DNA of 64,000 nucleotides from a virus. Location: the IMG/VR virus record IMGVR_UViG_3300044970_002549, positions 27,158 to 91,157 of that record, one strand, 5' to 3'. The position numbers were made by a program, and so were the translations under genes. This document shows positions 1 through 6,330 of this stretch, piece by piece (the first letter of the stretch is position 1; every line of letters begins with the position of its first letter). The notes beneath the pieces were generated by a model that was given only the letters and a program-made list of their open reading frames with translations, was not told the DNA's origin and made no database searches.

Positions 1-87
1 ATTTGCGCGGAGTGCTATGCTGATGCGGCACACGCTTCGTTGGCAGAGGAGAGGATTGAGGAGATGAGAGACAATGGCAGCATTTAG
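1..87 (+). CDS. C-terminal fragment of a small Cys-containing protein (partial)
   Basis: The frame is open from the first base and stops with TAG at 85-87, so only 28 residues are visible. It contains a CAEC pair followed by an acidic helix (EERIEEMRD). The CxxC could be half of a zinc ribbon, but the rest lies outside the window. Its last 14 bases overlap the next gene, suggesting translational coupling. Function unknown. Confidence 0.55.
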   Translation: MCAECYADAAHASLAEERIEEMRDNGSI

Positions 88-301
88 TTTCTACGAGTTC
101 ACGGAGGAGGAGGTTATCGCCTTCGTTCGCGCTCTGGTGCGCGGCGGGGACTTTGCTATTGGGCTTTCGTCAGGTGAGGCCATAGAGCGCGCCATAGACA
201 TCATTGACGAGCCGCACAAGTGGTCGCGTGAGATGACGGCGTGGCGAGCTGCCGGCTCACCATACACCTACACCTACATCAAAGAGGGCTTGACGGACTA
301 G
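74..301 (+). CDS. Small orphan protein (75 aa)
   Basis: Not recognised. It is an acidic, probably helical 75-residue protein with no Cys pair and no membrane segment. The start ATG at 74 follows a GAGGAGATGAGAG purine stretch that can serve as ribosome site and overlaps the upstream partial gene by 14 bases. The -35 box of the next cassette promoter (290-295) lies inside its 3' end, so the two units are tightly packed. It is the last gene of a cassette that begins left of the window. Confidence 0.65.
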   Translation: MAAFSFYEFTEEEVIAFVRALVRGGDFAIGLSSGEAIERAIDIIDEPHKWSREMTAWRAAGSPYTYTYIKEGLTD

Positions 302-361
302 TCTGGCGGCTGTAAGGTGATGGTGTCGGGGCTTCCCGATAGACACAGAGAGGAGTAAGAG
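290..361 (+). promoter_or_regulatory. Cassette promoter and 5'-hairpin leader (first copy)
   Basis: TTGACG at 290-295, a 17-base spacer and TAAGGT at 313-318. A hairpin starts at 325, where +1 is expected: arms GTCGGG and CCCGAT around a GCTT loop (325-340). It is followed by ACACAGAGAGGAG and the ATG at 362. The arrangement repeats at nine further promoters in the array. Confidence 0.75.
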
Positions 362-604
362 ATGGACGAAGGGTTTGAGCAATCGGTCGAGATTCCGTTC
401 AGCAAGTTCTATGTTGCGGTAGCGCGCAAGGTTGAGGCCAAGTGCGGCCTGACCCCTGACGACCTTCCGGACATTGACTTCCGAGCGTTCTATTTGGAGC
501 GCGGTACGATTGAGGAGTACCGAGCAGCAATCGCGGAGTGCGTGTATGCCGTACTCGAAGGCGCAGGGTATCCCTTCGCTGATGAGGACGAGTACTACGC
601 ATGA
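362..604 (+). CDS. Small orphan protein (80 aa)
   Basis: First gene of a three-gene cassette (362-1082). The product is an acidic 80-residue soluble protein with a mixed helical pattern. I recognise no domain. Its ATG sits 12 bases after an AGAGAGGAG ribosome site directly downstream of the +1 hairpin. The stop overlaps the next start as ATGA, so downstream genes are probably translated by re-initiation. Confidence 0.7.
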   Translation: MDEGFEQSVEIPFSKFYVAVARKVEAKCGLTPDDLPDIDFRAFYLERGTIEEYRAAIAECVYAVLEGAGYPFADEDEYYA

Positions 605-822
605 CTTCGATTTCCCGCAAGAGTGGTCGCTCGTGGAGTCAGTTCTCCGCTCGTACAAAGGCCGAGTACCTTCGGGAGTCGGCAGCGTGGGAGCGTGAGC
701 AGCGGCGTAGGCTATACATCAAGGGTGCGGTAGTAGTGGTTGCGTTTGCGGCCTTCGTACTCTTGGTGCTAGGATTCGGCGGCACGAGCGATTTCGTGCC
801 TGATGTGAGAGAGGTGGAGTGA
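601..822 (+). CDS. Small single-pass membrane protein (73 aa)
   Basis: A very basic, Ser/Arg-rich N-terminal 40 residues precede one clear membrane segment at about 46-64 (core AVVVVAFAAFVLLVLGF), then a short acidic tail. By the positive-inside rule the N-terminus should be cytoplasmic. It is coupled by ATGA overlaps to genes on both sides. Small membrane proteins in phage accessory regions are often superinfection-exclusion or host-interaction factors, but nothing here shows that directly. Confidence 0.7.
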   Translation: MTSISRKSGRSWSQFSARTKAEYLRESAAWEREQRRRLYIKGAVVVVAFAAFVLLVLGFGGTSDFVPDVREVE

Positions 823-1082
823 TGAGAGCAGAGGAACTATACGAGATTGGCGACGCAGGGTATCTGCGCGTGGACTTGCGCGACGATCTTTGGGTTGCGC
901 TGATGACGCAGGACGGAGTGAACTTCGGCGGTACGCTCTGGAGGGTATCTGATGGTCAGTACTACTCCGAAGGCTGTACGGCAGGGTATCCTGTGTTTTG
1001 TTTCGCTATGACTTCGGACGAGGCAGCTCGGCAGGTTGCGCTCTATATTGCGATGGAGTCGGGAGCCGAGGCTCTGCTGTAA
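819..1082 (+). CDS. Small orphan protein (87 aa)
   Basis: Third gene of the cassette, starting at 819 (or at the adjacent ATG 822) and overlapping the preceding stop as ATGA. The product looks like a compact alpha/beta domain with strands WVALMT and FGGTLWRVSDG and a C-terminal helix. There are two isolated Cys and no membrane segment. Function unknown. No terminator lies between its stop and the next promoter at 1087, so read-through is likely. Confidence 0.7.
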   Translation: MMRAEELYEIGDAGYLRVDLRDDLWVALMTQDGVNFGGTLWRVSDGQYYSEGCTAGYPVFCFAMTSDEAARQVALYIAMESGAEALL

Positions 1083-1086
1083 GACT

Positions 1087-1158
1087 TGACGCGGCCTATC
1101 TGGTCGTTTAGAATCGAGGAGTCGGGGCTTCCCGATAAGGCACAGCAAGGAGGAGATA
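1087..1158 (+). promoter_or_regulatory. Cassette promoter and 5'-hairpin leader
   Basis: TTGACG at 1087-1092, 17-base spacer, TAGAAT at 1110-1115: a near-consensus sigma-70-type promoter. The hairpin 1122-1137 (GTCGGG, loop GCTT, CCCGAT) begins at the expected +1 and is the same as the copy at 325-340. GGCACAGCAAGGAGG then precedes the ATG at 1159. Confidence 0.8.
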
Positions 1159-1581
1159 ATGTCGGAAGCGTTTAGGGTCAATGTGAACGAGCAGGGCGAG
1201 TCATGGGTCGAGCGCATCGCATGGGGCGACAAGTCCGGCCTATCAGAGCACTACGCGGCGATTGGCTGCGAGCTCGTCCAAGTCGCAGGGTCGGGTGCGT
1301 TTGGCGGCGTTCCTGTGATTGTGTTCGTAGATGAGGAAGGCCTGTATCGTGAGCCTGTCCTGTTCAATCGTGTGGTGTGCGACTTCGTAGCCGAGGCCAC
1401 CGATTCGGCTCCTGCGTACATGATGGGCGGCGGCCTTGTGGGTCGTGCGCTTGTCTTGTTTGATAGCGGCAGCGATTCTCGCGGATTCACCAAAGAGGAA
1501 GCCGATAGAATCAGCGCGCAGCTCGAACACGGCGGCTATCCTACGCTCTCAATGTTCAGGGAGGACGAGCCGCTAGCGTAG
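1159..1581 (+). CDS. DUF3846-like small protein (140 aa)
   Basis: Single-gene cassette. The order of features resembles phage DUF3846 proteins: an early segment on how a value is maintained (HYAAIGCELVQVAG), a central 'FVDEEGLYREPVLFNRV' stretch like the conserved DEEG...NR core, and a late 'GGGLVGRALVLF' strand. Family members are widespread in phages and plasmids with no known activity. The match is by eye only. Start ATG at 1159 has a strong AAGGAGG ribosome site, and an intrinsic terminator follows at 1600. Confidence 0.6.
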   Translation: MSEAFRVNVNEQGESWVERIAWGDKSGLSEHYAAIGCELVQVAGSGAFGGVPVIVFVDEEGLYREPVLFNRVVCDFVAEATDSAPAYMMGGGLVGRALVLFDSGSDSRGFTKEEADRISAQLEHGGYPTLSMFREDEPLA

Positions 1582-1599
1582 CGCGTCCCTATTGACTAC

Positions 1600-1637
1600 G
1601 AGGCCGTCGGTGTCTGTGCCACCGGCGGCCTCACTTT
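1600..1637 (+). terminator. Rho-independent terminator
   Basis: Arms GAGGCCG and CGGCCTC, with an inner GGTG/CCACC pairing, followed by ACTTTAT. It lies directly after the stop at 1581. Confidence 0.7.
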
Positions 1638-1640
1638 ATC

Positions 1641-1708
1641 CGCTCATCATTATCAGGCCGCTATTATCAGACCCCCTACCATAGCCCCCCCCCCATACCC
1701 CACGCCCC
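1641..1708 (+). repeat. Intergenic repeat block: TCATCATTA plus C-tracts
   Basis: Contains CGCTCATCATTATCAGG, CTATTATCAG, then GACCCCCTACC and a run of ten C with two further CCCC tracts. The opposite strand has four G-tracts suitable for a G-quadruplex. The block lies between terminator and promoter, as elsewhere in the array. Confidence 0.6.
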
Positions 1709-1749
1709 ATCGCTACCGGTAGGCCGTGCCTCTGGTCGAAACTGGGGGC

Positions 1750-1825
1750 TTGACGAACGGCACAGGAGGCTCTACCTTGTATGAGTTGGCACTTGCTAAC
1801 AGCACAGGCACAGGAGGAGGAACAG
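1750..1825 (+). promoter_or_regulatory. Cassette promoter and 5'-hairpin leader
   Basis: TTGACG 1750-1755, 17-base spacer, TACCTT 1773-1778. The hairpin 1785-1800 has a different sequence from the others but the same 6-4-6 geometry (GTTGGC, ACTT, GCTAAC). It is followed by AGCACAGGCACAGGAGG. The ATG at 1781 lies upstream of this +1 and cannot be used from this promoter, which sets the gene start at 1826. Confidence 0.75.
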
Positions 1826-2257
1826 ATGAAAGACCTGACGACACCAGCGCAGAAGTGGCTGCGGGAGTTTCTCGGAACACAGGCCGTAGGGACTTGCCCT
1901 ACTTGCCGACAGGCTCTGCCAGAAGGCTCGTGCTTTCGGGCGTTCGTTCGCTACGGCGACGGCGATGACCTTGTGGCCTACACCAAGACTCGCGGTGAGG
2001 CTCTGGCCGTCCTGATCGGTTGGCGCGATGACGAGTGCGGCGATTCGTTCTGGGCTGATCGAGCAGACACTTGGAGCACCCTAAGCGTCGCGCAAGCGGT
2101 TGCTTTGGAGCACGCACCGGCGGCTCTGATCGTTGCTGCCGATGCTGACGAGAAGGTCTACGATGAACTCTTGGCCGCAGTCGAGTATGACTTCATCGGC
2201 ACACCGCTTGTCGGTGCTGTCTGGGTGGACGACCTTACGGCATACTCCGGCAAGTAG
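1826..2257 (+). CDS. Orphan protein with a CxxC motif (143 aa)
   Basis: A longer frame begins at 1781, but that ATG lies before the predicted transcription start. ATG 1826 follows GGAGGAGGAACAG and is preferred. Near the N-terminus is a CPTC pair followed about nine residues later by one more Cys, reminiscent of an incomplete zinc ribbon. The remainder is acidic alpha/beta sequence with no family I recognise. It forms a single-gene cassette with its own promoter and terminator. Confidence 0.7.
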   Translation: MKDLTTPAQKWLREFLGTQAVGTCPTCRQALPEGSCFRAFVRYGDGDDLVAYTKTRGEALAVLIGWRDDECGDSFWADRADTWSTLSVAQAVALEHAPAALIVAADADEKVYDELLAAVEYDFIGTPLVGAVWVDDLTAYSGK

Positions 2258-2274
2258 TCCGCTCGATTTTCTAC

Positions 2275-2315
2275 GAGGCCACTCCCCATCTGTGCGGGGG
2301 GTGGCCTCTTTCTAT
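2275..2315 (+). terminator. Rho-independent terminator
   Basis: Long stem with arms GAGGCCACTCCCC and GGGGGGTGGCCTC, followed by TTTCTATT. Confidence 0.75.
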
Positions 2316-2332
2316 TCCCTGAGCTTTACGCG

Positions 2333-2405
2333 GTCATCATTAGGCCGTCATTATGCGCTGGCTATTATGCGACCCCTTACCCCACACCCCGACACCCCAG
2401 ACCCC
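2333..2405 (+). repeat. Intergenic repeat block: TCATCATTA plus C-tracts
   Basis: GGTCATCATTAGGCCGTC, then ATTATGCG, CTATTATGCGACCCC and five CCCC tracts. The start (AGCTTTACGCGGTCATCAT, from 2322) closely matches the block starting near 7198, so it is a dispersed repeat rather than chance composition. Confidence 0.6.
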
Positions 2406-2446
2406 AGCGGTCGCGGTGCGCGCTCCGAAACTCCGCAGCGGGGGGC

Positions 2447-2524
2447 TTGACGCTAGGCCTCGGTGGGTGTACCTTCGATGTGTTGGGTGGCTATGCTCCC
2501 CCGACTAGCACAGAGGAGAACCAG
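2447..2524 (+). promoter_or_regulatory. Cassette promoter and 5'-hairpin leader
   Basis: TTGACG 2447-2452, 17-base spacer, TACCTT 2470-2475. The hairpin 2482-2505 has arms GTTGGGTGG and CCCCCGAC with one bulge around CTATGCT. TAGCACAGAGGAG precedes ATG 2525. The in-frame TTG at 2447 is part of the -35 box, not a start. Confidence 0.75.
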
Positions 2525-2986
2525 ATGAAGGGGATGACCTACGAGCAAGCGCGCGAGGTGTGCGCCAAGTTGGGCGGGATGTTCTCCGTCCTGACCGCGT
2601 GGTCTGCGCCGACCACCCCGAAGGAGTTCGACCGCCGCAAGGAGAGCGCGGCGAGCCGTGAGGCCGAGCATCGTCCTATCGGGCGCGTCCAGACGACGGG
2701 CGAGCAAGTGGTAGACGACAAGGGGCGCGTTTCCTTTATGTATCGAGTATCGGGTCAAGTGAATCGGGACGAGCACCCAGAGGGCGTATACCTGACCAAG
2801 AAGGGAGAGCCTTGCGTTGATGTCGTCATCTCCGCTCCAACGGAGTACGGCTACACGACTGCTTGCAAGTACGCGGGAGTCGTCGGCTCGGCGTGTGAGC
2901 GTCGTCGCCCGTTCCACTCCCACCGCACTATCAACCTGACGCGGCTCGTGTCGTGGATGGTGTCGGGAGAGGAGCAGGTGCGCTAG
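2525..2986 (+). CDS. Orphan protein, paralogue A (153 aa)
   Basis: Not a family I recognise. It is clearly homologous to the product of 7392-7844. Both share GGMF(S/V)VLT.WSAPTT near the N-terminus, RVSGQVNRD / RVAGQVNRD, PEGVYL.KKGEPCV, APTEYGYTTAC and HRTINLTRLV. Conserved Cys residues sit in GEPCV, TTAC and SAC(E). The conservation of surface-like charged loops suggests a folded enzyme or binding domain. ATG 2525 is chosen because it follows the hairpin leader and AGAGGAG. Confidence 0.7.
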   Translation: MKGMTYEQAREVCAKLGGMFSVLTAWSAPTTPKEFDRRKESAASREAEHRPIGRVQTTGEQVVDDKGRVSFMYRVSGQVNRDEHPEGVYLTKKGEPCVDVVISAPTEYGYTTACKYAGVVGSACERRRPFHSHRTINLTRLVSWMVSGEEQVR

Positions 2987-3006
2987 GCCTCGCTTCGATT
3001 CGACCA

Positions 3007-3047
3007 GAGCACCCCGTCGGGCTTCGGCTTGGCGGGGTGTTCTATTG
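3007..3047 (+). terminator. Rho-independent terminator
   Basis: Arms GAGCACCCCG and CGGGGTGTTC around a CTTCGG-containing loop, followed by TATTGT. The T-run is short, so it may be weak. Confidence 0.6.
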
Positions 3048-3054
3048 TCCGGTG

Positions 3055-3106
3055 TTTATCATCACGCCGTCATTACTCGACCCCCTACCCCGTCCCCCCA
3101 CCCCCC
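3055..3106 (+). repeat. Intergenic repeat block with strong G-quadruplex motif
   Basis: TTTATCATCACGCCGTCATT leads into four C-tracts at 3081-3106 of 5, 4, 6 and 6 bases with spacers of 2, 2 and 1 base. The - strand therefore reads as a near-ideal four-tract G-quadruplex sequence, the tightest in the array. Confidence 0.65.
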
Positions 3107-3153
3107 GCTCCCTCATCTCACTCTGTCGTGTCGTTTGATTCTGTCGAGCTGCT

Positions 3154-3221
3154 AGTCATCAGGTCATCATCACAGGGCTATTAGGCGACCCCCCATACGA
3201 CCCCCGCACCCCCCTTACCCC
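3154..3221 (+). repeat. Second intergenic repeat block: TCATCA plus C-tracts
   Basis: AGTCATCAGGTCATCATCAC, then GGCTATTAGGCGACCCCCC and three further C-tracts. The 2987-3343 gap contains two such blocks, suggesting loss of a cassette gene or duplication of the spacer. Confidence 0.55.
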
Positions 3222-3266
3222 ATTGCTGGATCGGTCGAGTGCTACCGCTCTGGCTCGTCTTGGCTC

Positions 3267-3343
3267 TTGACGGATTGACCGCTGCCGGCAATACTCGAAG
3301 TGTCGGGCGGCTCTGATCTGCTCGACTAGCACAGGAGGAACCT
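3267..3343 (+). promoter_or_regulatory. Cassette promoter and 5'-hairpin leader
   Basis: TTGACG 3267-3272, 17-base spacer, AATACT 3290-3295. The hairpin 3302-3326 has nine-base arms GTCGGGCGG and CTGCTCGAC, all paired if G-U is allowed, with a seven-base loop. TAGCACAGGAGG precedes ATG 3344. Confidence 0.75.
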
Positions 3344-3733
3344 ATGTATAGGTTCATCGTATTCGTAAGGCGCGTGGTTGATGGCGTCGAGGATGCCGTA
3401 GGCGACACGCTGACCGCTGCCGGCCCTGACTGGGCGTACGACAAGACAGAGGCTGTCGCTACCGACGGCGGCTATCCTGAACCGATGGCTCACTCGGTCG
3501 CTCGCGGGATGACCCAGGCTGCGTATGCGCTGCTCGGTGGTCTGGACTTCTTTGTCCAAGAGTACGACGCTGAGGATGTCGCGGCAGGGTCGCTGACCCC
3601 AGAGGATAAGGAGATGGCGGCGGCTATCTCACTCGGCCTCCTCCCATCTGACGGATCGGTAGCCTTCGTCTCTGGTCTGGTCAATCGAGCAGACGCCAAG
3701 CCCTTCTGGTTCGTGGTCGCGGTTCACGACTAG
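3344..3733 (+). CDS. Small orphan protein (129 aa)
   Basis: An N-terminal strand (MYRFIVFVRRVV) is followed by an acidic body and a C-terminal strand (FWFVVAV). No Cys or membrane segment is convincing. The early hydrophobic strand with flanking Arg could suggest a ferredoxin-like fold, but this is only an impression. It is a single-gene cassette between a hairpin leader and a UUCG-looped terminator. Function unknown. Confidence 0.7.
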   Translation: MYRFIVFVRRVVDGVEDAVGDTLTAAGPDWAYDKTEAVATDGGYPEPMAHSVARGMTQAAYALLGGLDFFVQEYDAEDVAAGSLTPEDKEMAAAISLGLLPSDGSVAFVSGLVNRADAKPFWFVVAVHD

Positions 3734-3753
3734 CCGTACCGGTTGCGGTCATC

Positions 3754-3792
3754 GAATCCGTCTCACCCTTCGGGGTGGGGCGGATTCTTTTA
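3754..3792 (+). terminator. Rho-independent terminator with UUCG loop
   Basis: Arms GAATCCG and CGGATTC with inner CACCC/GGGTG around TTCG, followed by TTTTAT. Confidence 0.8.
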
Positions 3793-3793
3793 T

Positions 3794-3859
3794 GCCGTCA
3801 TTATCAGCGCGCTATTATGCGACCCCTAGCACCCCTGACCCCGCTCCCCCTTACCCCTT
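3794..3859 (+). repeat. Intergenic repeat block: TCATTATCAG plus C-tracts
   Basis: GCCGTCATTATCAGCGCG, CTATTATGCGACCCC and four further C-tracts. It is followed by the shared TCTGGCGCGCAGCT segment near 3880. Confidence 0.55.
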
Positions 3860-3905
3860 ACGCTCTGGCGTGTCGCATGTCTGGCGCGCAGCTCGGCTGC
3901 TGCTA

Positions 3906-3986
3906 TTGACTTGACCGCGCCCGGCCGTATAGACTCATGGAAGTCGAGGGAGTAGGCACAGACCCCTCTCGGCACAGGAGGTCAAG
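3906..3986 (+). promoter_or_regulatory. Cassette promoter and long-loop hairpin leader
   Basis: TTGACT 3906-3911, 18-base spacer, TAGACT 3930-3935. The hairpin 3943-3973 pairs GTCGAG with CTCGGC. Its loop carries AGGCACAGACCCC, shared with the leaders at 4631 and 7350. The 3' arm abuts ACAGGAGG, then ATG 3987. Confidence 0.65.
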
Positions 3987-4328
3987 ATGACCGAGCAAAA
4001 GAAGGCGACCCTCTGGGTTGTCGAGGTGGTATGGAACGGCGAGCCTCATCGTTCGTTCTATGAGGATCGGGAGGAGGCAATCGCTGGGCTGGTGAGCCTA
4101 GCGGACTTTCTGGCTGACTTCACCAGAACCAACAAGACAGGCAGGGCAACCAATCGGGACTTGGAGACCGCTACGGAGTTTCTGCTAGATGATGACCGCT
4201 CGTCATGGGTTGATTGTTTGGAGATTACCGAGTCTGGCATTTGCCCAAGGTGCGAGGCGATGGTCGGCTGGTCTGGCGGCTACTGCGAGCCGTGCGGCTA
4301 CGAGTTCGGGAATCAACTGAACGACTAA
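3987..4328 (+). CDS. Small protein with C-terminal zinc ribbon (113 aa)
   Basis: The C-terminus has CPRC then, eleven residues on, CEPC (residues about 89-106), a typical rubredoxin-like four-Cys zinc ribbon. The N-terminal 80 residues form an alpha/beta region beginning LWVVEVVWNG, with a 'W.G..H.SFYEDREEA' look common to small phage proteins that read like substrate-adaptor domains. No catalytic motif is evident. Single-gene cassette. The ribbon suggests nucleic-acid or protein binding. Confidence 0.7.
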   Translation: MTEQKKATLWVVEVVWNGEPHRSFYEDREEAIAGLVSLADFLADFTRTNKTGRATNRDLETATEFLLDDDRSSWVDCLEITESGICPRCEAMVGWSGGYCEPCGYEFGNQLND

Positions 4329-4352
4329 CGCGGCCGGGCGAAGGCAACAGGA

Positions 4353-4382
4353 AGCCGTCCCCTTCGGGGGGCGGTTTTTTGT
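4353..4382 (+). terminator. Rho-independent terminator with UUCG loop
   Basis: Arms GCCGTCCCC and GGGGGGCGG around TTCG, followed by six T and GTTAG. Confidence 0.85.
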
Positions 4383-4383
4383 T

Positions 4384-4434
4384 AGTCCTATTAGGTCATC
4401 ACATCACCCCCTACCCCAGCCCCCCCTTACCCCT
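4384..4434 (+). repeat. Intergenic repeat block: GGTCATCA plus C-tracts
   Basis: AGTCCTATTAGGTCATCAC, then CACCCCCTACCCC, CCCCCCC and ACCCC. It is the first of two blocks in the 4329-4672 gap, which has no gene. Confidence 0.55.
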
Positions 4435-4480
4435 AGAATCTCACGGCTTCCGATACGGCCGGTCGGAGTCAATAGTCGCA

Positions 4481-4554
4481 GCTCATCATTAGTCATCATC
4501 ATCACGCTATTACTTGACCCCCCATACCCCAGCGAGTCCGTTTCCCCTTGCCCC
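4481..4554 (+). repeat. Second intergenic repeat block
   Basis: GCTCATCATTAGTCATCATC, then ACGCTATTACTTGACCCCCC and CCCCTTGCCCC. It ends next to GTTGCGTCTGGTGCG at 4563-4577, a segment repeated at 5733-5747. Confidence 0.55.
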
Positions 4555-4595
4555 ATCTGGTCGTTGCGTCTGGTGCGCCATCTGCTAGGTGGGGC

Positions 4596-4672
4596 TTGAC
4601 GTTGCCCGCACTTCGAACTAGTCTGGTGAGGTCGCAGGCTGGCACAGACCCGAAGCGACACAGGAGGTCTAG
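4596..4672 (+). promoter_or_regulatory. Cassette promoter and long-loop hairpin leader
   Basis: TTGACG 4596-4601, 17-base spacer, TAGTCT 4619-4624. The hairpin 4631-4659 pairs GTCGC with GCGAC around a loop containing GGCACAGACCC. ACAGGAGG follows directly, then ATG 4673. Confidence 0.75.
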
Positions 4673-5167
4673 ATGTTCACGGAAACGAACGCAGATCGGC
4701 TCGTCGAGGTACGGGCAGCAATCAAGACAGCGATGGACTCCCTCACCGAGAAGGAGTTCGCCGCAGCAGCAGAGAGCAACACGGAAGCCGGTGGTGCTAG
4801 CCACCTCGTCGTCGTCCCTGCTGCTTTCTGGAATGACCACACCAGCCGCGACCTTGACTCGGTTTCGGTCGAGGTGCGGTCATCAAGCGCGGAGTGGGGA
4901 CTCTATGATGACGGCTCCTATGTCGTCCTGATGATGACTGACGACTCGCTCGCCGAGTTGGTGTCTGACTCAGCGTACTACTCCACTTCGTTTGATGAGG
5001 AGGACTACGGCTCACTCATGGAGTCGGCACGCCGTACCTTTCTCGCCTTGATGATCCAGTCGTCGGCTGCGCGTAGCCTGTTGGACTCGCGCACTTCCTA
5101 CGACAACCTGCGCTGGGCGTTGGGCTTGGAGCGAACCGATGCCGCAATCATCACTGGTGCGGCATGA
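4673..5167 (+). CDS. Orphan protein (164 aa)
   Basis: Not recognised. It is an acidic protein (many Asp/Glu, few Lys) with an N-terminal helix, a central beta-rich stretch around residues 42-80 and a C-terminal helical region. It has no Cys, no membrane segment and no obvious catalytic motif. It shares a transcript with the Cys-rich gene that follows, overlapping it as ATGA. Acidic small proteins are common among phage DNA mimics, but no evidence here supports that role. Confidence 0.7.
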   Translation: MFTETNADRLVEVRAAIKTAMDSLTEKEFAAAAESNTEAGGASHLVVVPAAFWNDHTSRDLDSVSVEVRSSSAEWGLYDDGSYVVLMMTDDSLAELVSDSAYYSTSFDEEDYGSLMESARRTFLALMIQSSAARSLLDSRTSYDNLRWALGLERTDAAIITGAA

Positions 5168-5394
5168 CTGCCGATGACCGCACTTCGACCTGCTCCGATT
5201 GCGAGCAGGTGCTAGGAGACTCGGCATGGTACGCCGACAACAACGGCGGACTCGGGCTGCTGATGTATTGCGACGGCTGCGAGGAGCGAAGGTCTGAACG
5301 CTATGGTTGCGCTCTCATCATCGCGGAGGGTTGCGGCTGCGTTCCGAGTGGTGCCGATTGCGCCTGTGGTTGCGGGGGTTCTGGGCAACTCTGA
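5164..5394 (+). CDS. Cys-rich zinc-binding-like protein (76 aa)
   Basis: Ten Cys residues in 76: two CxxC pairs (CSDC at about 10-13 and CDGC at about 36-39) form a plausible zinc ribbon. They are followed by an unusual CGCVPSGADCACGCGG tail with six more. The tail could bind a second metal. It is translated after the 4673 gene by an ATGA overlap, so the two products may act together. No family assigned. Confidence 0.7.
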   Translation: MTADDRTSTCSDCEQVLGDSAWYADNNGGLGLLMYCDGCEERRSERYGCALIIAEGCGCVPSGADCACGCGGSGQL

Positions 5395-5422
5395 ACCGCT
5401 GACCGCACTTCGACCTAGACTC

Positions 5423-5457
5423 GCCCTCACTCTTTCGGGAGTGGGGGCGGTTCTTTT
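5423..5457 (+). terminator. Rho-independent terminator
   Basis: Arms GCCCTCACTC and GAGTGGGGGC around TTTCGG, followed by GGTTCTTTT. Confidence 0.75.
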
Positions 5458-5474
5458 CCCCGGGGTTTAGATAG

Positions 5475-5728
5475 GGCCATCATCAGGCAACGCCTACCCC
5501 GACCCCCCACCCCATTCGTCAGGCTTGTTTATCAGGTCGTTCATCGGGGGTGTGCTGATACCCCCTAGCCCCAGTTCGTCGCTCTCCGTCGTTCCTACGG
5601 GGTCGTTTTTCTGGCGCGCAGCTGCGACCACGCTCACTCACCTCATTATCGAGCCACAGTCATCAGGTCATCATTGATCCCCTATACCCCACCAGCCATA
5701 CACCGCCCCCCTTCCCCCCTTGCCCCTT
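5475..5728 (+). repeat. Long gene-free spacer with two or three repeat blocks
   Basis: The 437-base gap 5395-5831 has no gene. It holds GGCCATCATCAGGC with CTACCCCGACCCCCCACCCC (5475-5514), a second C-tract near 5570, TCTGGCGCGCAGCT near 5610, then AGTCATCAGGTCATCATTG and further C-tracts to 5728, followed by GTTGCGTCTGGTGCG. A CCTACGGGGTCGTTTTT stretch near 5594 may be a remnant terminator. It reads like a cassette that lost its gene. Confidence 0.5.
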
Positions 5729-5753
5729 TGGCGTTGCGTCTGGTGCGACCCCC

Positions 5754-5831
5754 TTGTATTGCGGCCGTGCCTGTTGTACCTTTCAGATGTCGGGAGGCAA
5801 ATGACCTGCCGACTAGCACAGGAGGTCAGAG
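5754..5831 (+). promoter_or_regulatory. Cassette promoter and 5'-hairpin leader
   Basis: TTGTAT 5754-5759, 17-base spacer, TACCTT 5777-5782. The hairpin 5789-5813 has arms GTCGGGAGG and CCTGCCGAC with one internal mismatch and a seven-base loop. TAGCACAGGAGG precedes ATG 5832. Confidence 0.7.
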
Positions 5832-6185
5832 ATGACCAAGGAAGAACTGATCCAGCTACTTCGGGAGAAGCCCGACGCAATGCGAGCCCTGAACGGCGAC
5901 GGCCATGGGCTCTACGCGCCAGAGTGGTACACCGAGGTCGGCTGGCCTTCGGAGATGATCAGCCGGCTCAATGTCGTCCATACCAGCGACGGCACGACGA
6001 AGGGCTCCATGTGGGATCACGAAGGCAACATCATCGCGGAACAGCGAGCTGTGTATTCGCTGGACTTCCATGAGGCCGTTGCCAGCATCGTCGGCACCAC
6101 CGCGCATCACAGCATGTTCGGTCGGGGTTCGGCCGCACGCGCCATCGCCATCGAGGTCAGGGCAATCGTGGAGGTTGGAGCATGA
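5832..6185 (+). CDS. Small orphan protein (117 aa)
   Basis: The N-terminus (MTKEELIQLLREKPDAMRAL) is a typical short helix. The body contains a 'GLYAPEWYTEVGWPSEM' stretch and several His residues (HH near 95). It does not match a family I know. It is coupled by ATGA to a 28-residue membrane peptide, an arrangement seen in toxin/antitoxin or effector-anchor pairs, but that is only a speculation from layout. Confidence 0.65.
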   Translation: MTKEELIQLLREKPDAMRALNGDGHGLYAPEWYTEVGWPSEMISRLNVVHTSDGTTKGSMWDHEGNIIAEQRAVYSLDFHEAVASIVGTTAHHSMFGRGSAARAIAIEVRAIVEVGA

Positions 6186-6268
6186 TGGAACTCATCGGTG
6201 AGGCAATCAGCGTTGCGACCTTCCTAGTGGCCGTGATTCTGTTCTTGGGTTGGAACTCAATGGTCTAG
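6182..6268 (+). CDS. 28-residue single-span membrane peptide
   Basis: ATG 6182 overlaps the preceding stop as ATGA. Twenty-eight codons end at TAG 6266-6268. Residues about 9-24 (SVATFLVAVILFLGW) form one membrane segment with little else. Its position between a coupled start and a strong terminator at 6291 supports it as a real gene. It could be a membrane anchor or a small toxin-like peptide; function unknown. Confidence 0.6.
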   Translation: MMELIGEAISVATFLVAVILFLGWNSMV

Positions 6269-6290
6269 CCCAGTCCAGCTCGGAGAATCC

Positions 6291-6330
6291 GATGACCCCT
6301 CTGCCTTCGGGTAGGGGGGTCATCATTTAT
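6291..6330 (+). terminator. Rho-independent terminator with UUCG loop
   Basis: Arms GATGACCCC and GGGGTCATC with inner CTGCC/GGTAG around TTCG, followed by ATTTAT. Confidence 0.75.

Noticed and set aside
837-1232. 131-codon - strand frame over the first cassette
   Set aside because: Runs antisense through two well-supported coupled genes and a promoter; no ribosome site.
1781-1825. Upstream ATG at 1781 for the 1826 gene
   Set aside because: The ATG overlaps the region between -10 and +1 of the cassette promoter and cannot be on the message.
3740-3790. tRNA-like segment with CGAATCC
   Set aside because: It folds as an intrinsic terminator hairpin with a UUCG loop and T-run, not as a cloverleaf.
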